The notes below the pieces were generated by a model. It was given only the letters and a program-made list of their open reading frames with translations. It did no database searches and was not told the origin of the DNA. A DNA stretch of 38,500 nucleotides, from assembly GCA_015680685.1 (NCBI GenBank), contig MNCI01027230.1:923826-962325 (forward strand), written 5' to 3'. Made by a program: the position numbers and the translations under genes. The DNA comes from Gnetum montanum (lineage: Eukaryota; Streptophyta; Gnetopsida; Gnetales; Gnetaceae). Shown piece by piece: positions 32,801 through 38,500 of the stretch; positions within the stretch are counted from its first letter, which is position 1; each line of letters starts with the position of its first letter.

Positions 32801-35060
32801 CACAATGTGTGGCATAGGCCTACAACCAGGAGACAACTAAGTTACATATGCAATACATCCAGCACTTTTGAGTGCATACAATCGAATTGAGAATATCACA
32901 AGGATACATTTCACACACCCAAGGATAGGATTACATTCATATATGGGAACATACATGGTATTTGGGAATGCTATCCAAGCCTAAAAGGCTATAGGACAAA
33001 CTACCTAAGCCCATCCTAGGCTAAAGGATTTAGGCCACCAAGAGCATAACATGAAGAACCATGTTGTTTTGAGAAAAACTTGTCTCTGTCACGAAGCATA
33101 AACTATCATTTGTCATTGCACCACTATCTCAAAAGATACATGATCTACTGTCGCACTGAACCCACTGCATGGGTAACATTGAATGAAAATGATTCGAGAC
33201 ACGAACGCAACGATCAAATAACAAAATACGCCAATTGAGTATCCACCATCCTGCCATAGTGGAACCTCATTACATTAGCCACTCCTGGGCCATTAGTATC
33301 CAGCATGGCCAAGGATACCATTTCATGCCATCTGCTAGCCCAGTATCTGTTAGTGCTCCCCAGCACTAAGAGGCAAAAAAATCATAATGTACCTACTGAT
33401 TCATCATAGCCAAGGTACTAATAAATATGCAATCCAATGTTGGGATTCTGAGACCAAATAATCAATTCATGAAGGTCTCAGGAGCACATATCTTCCCCAT
33501 AGACATAGTGCTCACATAATCAACTAAGGTCACCATTGGCTGCATCTTTGTACCTATGCTACCTGCAAACACTGAGACACAAGCTCAGAAACATAGAAGT
33601 TAGTAGGAAAACGATTAGCACAACAACCTCATACACAACCATCAAGCATGATCATATAACAAAGTCATATCACTCTTTCCCATCATAAAAATCAAGACCT
33701 CAGCAACATGCATAGAGATCAATCATGCAAAAAATTGATGAAGGAATTAGATCCCCATGCAAAGAAACGATTTCATCATGAGGCACACCAAGAGAGAGAT
33801 AGCACCCTCTCCAAATTTCAAGATTCATACACAACAATCATTCCCAGCAACTAACACTGGTGTCAACTAGGACCAAAATATCAACACAATTGTATGAGTC
33901 ATGGGAAATAGACAATCGTCATCTCAACCCAAAAATAAGATGGAAGACCAAGGTTTATCCAACAACAAGTCTACATCAAACAAATTCTCACAACAACGAG
34001 CAACATCACGAAGGATGCATTCACAAGAATACTCCCATCAAAAGAGGTGCAGTCTCAACAAGAACCAACAATAGGATGATCCACACCAGTAGTCTTTTGA
34101 ATCAAAGTGACCAAGAAATTTCACCAATCAAAATAGTGATGCCACGAGCCCAAGGGAAACACTACCAACTCAACAAAGGAGCACAACTCACAAAGATCAA
34201 AAATAAGGCCAATCATGCCTCATGCACAAGAAGTTGTTAAACAAGACAATAAACATTTGGCTTTGGGATGATACAAACAACTAATGCATCCTAAACATTC
34301 CCAACAATAAGTCATCATACCACGTAAAACATTAAGCCTTGTGTTACGAACGATAGACATGACCAAGATAACACGCATGCAGAATTTGAAAGCGCAACCA
34401 AGAAGACATGCATACACAAATAGACAAACATACAATCACAAGCATGAACATACAAAGTCTACCAACAACGGTCTTAGTCCACCTAGAACAAGGCTCACCA
34501 AGAGCACATGTTCGAAGGACCTCCATCCTGAGGTACCTGGGAACCATCTTGTCCCAATTTTTATTTTCCCATACTTACTATATCTAGGATGAGTGGGAGT
34601 GCCAAGGATATCATATCCTACATGATTCAACAAATTCCATCTCAAAACATGTCATCTGGATGGAAACCGAAGCATAGATTGGGTCCGATTCATCCCAGAT
34701 GGATCACTGGAGACCTGGGATGAGAGCTCCTTGAGCAACAAAATTCCTGAGTTTCCAGTAGAACTCCTCTTAACCATATCGCATACAATCACAACTAGTC
34801 CAACCACAAGTAAACAAGTGGAGGACATCACCACAACGCCATCGTTTATATTCTCATGGAGAGCAACATACATCAGTTGCACACAATTTTTCATTTGTCC
34901 CCTCATGAAGAGTGGAGAACATTGCCTTTAGGAAACTCTTCAAAAATACATAATGATATGACCCTTGATCACCTAGGTATCAATCCGAAGGGACCATTAA
35001 CCAAACAAGCTCAATGGAGTACCACAACCAAAGAGCACAACCATATCCCAACACAATTTC

Positions 35061-35078
35061 AAAAACACTCTGATACCA
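35061..35078 (-). other. Primer-binding site of the inner element (tRNA-Met type)
   Basis: Two bases after the LTR end the minus strand reads TGGTATCAGAG and then TGTTTTT. The first eleven bases equal the common plant primer-binding site complementary to initiator tRNA-Met; the remainder does not match. Confidence 0.85.
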
Positions 35079-35080
35079 TC

Positions 35081-35665
35081 TGTAACAATGTTGCCCTGAC
35101 ATTGTCTAGCACCCCAAGGGATTCATGAAGATCCAATGGAGTTGGGGTGGAAGACCTGGGGAATACACCTCAAGCAAGCAAGCATCTCACGAGTCAGTGC
35201 AAGTAGAAGCACAGCTTCTTAACGTACATGACAATGCATCTCATGGAGGGTAACCAACTCCAAAATGAGGACCATGCAAACAAGCACACACACAACCTTA
35301 TAGAGAACATCGGTGGGAGGGGAGACGATGCACCTACAAGGGGAGGTGCCTCACCCTCAGATCCCTCACAATCTGGTACAAGATGTGGCCTAGCACCACA
35401 CCAAAACTATCCAGTCTTGGCTGCCTACATATCTATGACCATCGTAGAATCAGGGCCATGTAGTTCTCCGCGGAGAAGAGGGGAATGAAGAGAACTTAGA
35501 AGAGAGAGTAGCAACAGGAGGGTGTTCTATTGCTAGCTTGGTACCACCAAGCTAGGGTGGGTTTTCTAATAATTGAGAGTCACCTGAGGGCACCTCAAAG
35601 TGTTCCATGGCCCCCAAACCATGGGGAGAGCCCAAGAGAACCACCACTCTAGGACATCTCTCACA
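35081..35665 (-). repeat. Inner element LTR (5' LTR in its own sense)
   Basis: 585 bp and collinear with 29268-29852 without gaps. It is followed by TTTAG at 35666-35670, the second copy of the target duplication. Confidence 0.93.
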
Positions 35666-35670
35666 TTTAG

Positions 35671-36442
35671 AGTCAATTTAGTGTTAGAGTAGAGTCTTTT
35701 TGTCATTTTTTAGTTCATTTCAACTCTTTCCACAGTGCATGCCTGTAGTGTGATGATTGTAATTGTACAAAACCTTTATTCGAGTGTGACATACTTGGAC
35801 ACATGCATGATTGATAATAAAGATTGAGATTACTTCATCATTGCAACATTCACTTAGTTTTAATTACTTAATTGTTATTGTTATTTATTATTTTCTTAAT
35901 TAATATTTCTTTACCTTCATCTCTTATCCCTATTATTAAATGTGAAATAAGTACTACTTAATCACGAGCATTTAAGTGTGACTTCCTGGTAACCTAGTAG
36001 CGTATCTAGGAGCACTCAAGTAATATACGCTTGGTAATCCCAGAAGTAGTACATGAGGTCCAAGATGTGTGTGGATGATTAAGGATGGATGCTCATCACA
36101 CTTAGGCTAGCTTAGATTCTCTTCTTCCATTCCCTCTTAGCTTAAAATAAAGTTATTTGCCATTGCCTCTAGGAGTACCACTAGTTTAGGACCACATCAT
36201 ACACCTCAGTCTGGACTAAACCATACATGATAAAGCAAATACTAGTCTAGGTGGGAAGACAATGAACTATGATCAACATGTAACTATTTAGATACCACAA
36301 CTAGCCCATTTGTGGAGTTTGACTAGATCATGAGTGAATGCTCATATTTGTATGGTTGAGTGTAGGGGTACCTTGCCACNCAGATCATGAGTGAATGCTC
36401 ATATTCGTATGGTTGAGTGTAGGGGTACCTTGCCACTCATCA
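35671..36442 (+). mobile_element. Outer Ty3/gypsy LTR, second part (R/U5)
   Basis: Continues the LTR broken at 29267. It matches the solo LTR (for example GATTGTAATTGTAC at 35755, GAGCATTTAAGTGTGACT at 35967, GGTTGAGTGTAGGGGTACCT near the end) and finishes TGCCACTCATCA. Removing the inner element and the duplicated gap flank leaves an LTR of roughly 970 bp. Confidence 0.88.
36325..36436. repeat. 55-bp duplicated flanks around a single-N assembly gap
   Basis: Positions 36325-36379 and 36382-36436 match with one mismatch and are separated by N (36380) and one base. The related LTRs have a single copy here, so the duplication is probably an assembly artefact, as at 3321. Confidence 0.75.
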
Positions 36443-36443
36443 T

Positions 36444-36461
36444 TGGCACTGTTGGTAGGGA
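36444..36461 (+). other. Primer-binding site of the outer gypsy element (tRNA-Asp type)
   Basis: TGGCACTGTTGGTAGGGA lies right after the LTR end and matches 13 of 18 bases of the tRNA-Asp complement. The copy at 26774-26791 is better preserved. Confidence 0.8.
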
Positions 36462-36575
36462 CAATGCTAGTTATCTAGATTAGTTATATCATACAAGATT
36501 ACTGTAACAAAGTATTCATGATATATCTTTTAAAAAAGAAATTAATTTCAATTAAGTCACACACTATTCACAACA

Positions 36576-38430
36576 ATGTCTCTCTCACAAGACTATGGTA
36601 ACACAACAACTAGTAAGGCCATTCATTGAAGAACCACTAAATTATATGATGATGAAGATGAAGTTTGGAGTATTCAATCTTATGTAGGCATCTACTATGT
36701 ACATAAACAAAGACAACATCATCCCAACTTACAAACTCATAATCTACCTGGTGACGATGAACCCCTACTGGCCACTAGGAGCCTAACACATATACAAGAG
36801 GCTATTCGAATATCCCATAGGCATTGTAAGAAAATTCATCTACCCAAGCTTGATTTAAACAACTTTTCCAAATTTATTGGAGGTTATGATTTAGATCTGT
36901 AACATCATTTACAAGCCTTCCATGATTCCTGTGTATGGAACAATATTGATAATGGGTGGCAAAAATGTAAGCTCTTTCCTACGACACTCGTTGGCCAAGA
37001 AAAAGTATGGTACAAGTCCTTAAGACCAAAATCAATTCGATGTTGGCTGACAATGGTATAACTATTCAATGAAAGATATTAAACCTATGCAAGAGTGTCA
37101 GCCTTGAGGAGACAAATCCAAGAGTGGAAACAAGCGTAACATAAAACCTTGGACATGGCCTTAGAAAGATACTATTCATTGTTAAACCATTGCCCAAGCC
37201 ATGGGTTCACCAAGGAAAGGCTAATGTATCACATCATAGATGGGCTTCATAATGAAACAAGGGAGACCCTAGGGATGTATGTCCCAAGTCAACTATATGA
37301 TCTATGAATCCACCAATTCCAAGAGCTTATTAAGCAGGTAGCAAAAGAAAAAGGAGAAATGGCTAAATGGGAGAATGTTGAAAACTCTCAATAGGACCAA
37401 AATCTCAAAATAGCAAAGGTCCATGATCATGAAGAGGAGAAATCAACTTACCTCAAGGAGGTGGAATCATCTTTGCCAACACTATAATGACTAGATGAAA
37501 TTAAGGCAAAGATCAACAAGATGATATAATGGATACATGAAAAATGTGGAGAATATGCCAACAATATTAGAGGTAGAACCATAACGAACCAAGAAGTAAG
37601 ATAGAACACCCTTAGACAATCAGAAAGAAGGGTTGAAGAGAATAAGAACTCAACTACTAATCATACGTATCAATGTAACATTTTCTTGTATGATCACCCA
37701 AAGGTCAATGCCTAATCTTGTCACATTTTCATGAGCATGGGGAAGAATGTTACATCCAGAGTTTATACAAAAATACCGTGTTCAATCATAGTGGCAAAAA
37801 TCCTAGTCATGGGGGAGGCCACCCCCAAACTAGTCACACCTTTCATATCATCCAAACCCAAGCACTTATCAGGTTCAGCATCCTGTTTCCCCAACTGGGT
37901 ACACATCCTCTATATTACCACATCATTATCATTCTCCTAAATACTATCAACCCATGTCCTCTTCCACAAGATCACCACCTCATGTTCCTTATACTTCTCC
38001 TTATTCTCAATATTCGCATCCTTCACCTCCTTCTACATCGCCACCACAACATCAACCCACGAATGTTCCTTGTGCTACTACTATCAACTGTAGTGGGAAT
38101 CCTCCACAACATTAAAGGCATCCCTTCTTTAGACATGACCATAGAAAGGGACAACATAGTTCTGAGACCACTACATCCTCCCACTCAACACAAGTTCAAC
38201 ACTGTGGTGCATCTTTCTCCTCGAACCCAACAACCATGTGGTCTAATGAATATAGCAATGTAGGAAGACATATCAATCCTTGCATACCATCTTACGATCA
38301 AGGGTGTCATAGTGGATCAATTCCATATCAATTAAACTCATCTTCTAATTTTCCCCACTATGTCAACTTTAATACAATGTGTGCACCCCAATTTGGGTAC
38401 ATTCCAACCACGACATCAAAAGACACCTAG
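36576..38430 (+). pseudogene. Ty3/gypsy gag (decayed), cut by the window edge
   Basis: The gag protein packages element RNA. From ATG 36576 (MSLSQDYGN) the frame meets stops but keeps recognisable pieces in order: KLDLNNFSKFIGGYD, HHLQAFHDSCVWNNI, FPTTLVGQEKVWYKSL, then LERYYSLLNHCPSHGFTKER and YHIIDGLHNETRETLGMY. These fit the retrotransposon gag domain (F.G...D...HL..F...C, then LFP.SL.G.A..W). After about 37860 comes a Pro/Ser/Gln-rich tail (HPVSPTGYTSS, SPPQHQPTNVP) typical of gag C-termini. Numerous in-frame stops make it inactive. Protease and pol, if present, lie beyond the window. Confidence 0.8.
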
Positions 38431-38500
38431 TGGTTTGGATATGACCAGGTCCTAATATTTTCGAAATGCATGGATCCAACCCTTCCATTTATTAATTCTC

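Larger units (their letters stand above)
29268..35665 (-). mobile_element. Non-coding LTR retrotransposon (LARD-like), complete
   Basis: A 6,398-bp element with two 585-bp LTRs (29268-29852 and 35081-35665), starting TGT and ending ACA. It is flanked by the target duplication TTTAG (29263-29267 and 35666-35670). The primer-binding site next to the right LTR and the polypurine tract next to the left LTR both place its sense strand on minus. I aligned the LTRs by eye and counted about 48 mismatches, mostly transitions, and no indels, so about 8% divergence. The 5,228-bp interior has no frame over about 130 codons and none of the gag, protease, RT, RNase H or integrase motifs on either strand. 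That fits a large retrotransposon derivative mobilised in trans. Confidence 0.93.

Overview
This is nuclear DNA of a land plant, most likely a seed plant with a large, repeat-rich genome. A conifer or other gymnosperm is a plausible inference but is not proven by the sequence. The signs are spliced plant genes with long introns, plant-type LINE ORF1 proteins (DUF4283 plus zinc knuckle), Ty1/copia and Ty3/gypsy LTR elements, and many decayed transposon relics in AT-rich DNA. I see no bacterial operons, CRISPR arrays or tRNA/rRNA genes. Host genes cover only a small part of the window.

Layout. 1-3026: AT-rich DNA with the 3' tail of an RTE-like LINE. 3027-3443: a short exon-like ORF of unknown function, damaged by an assembly gap. 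3450-8880: a long, decayed L1-type LINE on the minus strand (ORF1, endonuclease, reverse transcriptase, zf-RVT). 9256-9475: an RTE-like reverse transcriptase scrap. 10440-13629: a five-exon protein phosphatase 2C gene (AP2C-like, clade B) on the minus strand with several disabling lesions and a perfect solo gypsy LTR in its last intron. 14999-18139: an apparently intact seven-exon plus-strand gene for an RlmH-type SPOUT rRNA methyltransferase (At5g10620-like), divergent from the phosphatase. This is the one convincing functional host gene. 19290-19700 and 20850-21480: two more LINE relics in opposite orientations. 22300-25150: intergenic DNA with several short tandem repeats.

26295-27090: the Gln/His-rich C-terminal part of a class I TCP-like transcription factor. 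It lies directly behind a gypsy LTR and primer-binding site on the same strand. 27900-38500: a nest of transposons. Two head-to-head copia pieces (27900-29013) were broken by a Ty3/gypsy element. That element's LTR starts at 29014 and, after an interruption, ends at 36442; it is followed by a tRNA-Asp-type primer-binding site and a decayed gag gene running off the window. Its LTR is split at 29268-35665 by a 6.4 kb non-coding LTR element (LARD-like) on the minus strand, with 585-bp LTRs, a tRNA-Met-type primer-binding site and a perfect 5-bp target duplication.

The loci do not form a pathway. The window shows gene decay and layered transposon insertion around one surviving housekeeping gene. 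I found no clear new biological system. The best leads are the coding-free LARD nested in a gypsy LTR, the GATATC-cored repeats shared by the gypsy LTRs, the TCP/gypsy junction, and two predicted GC-AG introns. Four single-N sites mark assembly gaps; two of them are flanked by duplicated sequence that is probably artefactual.
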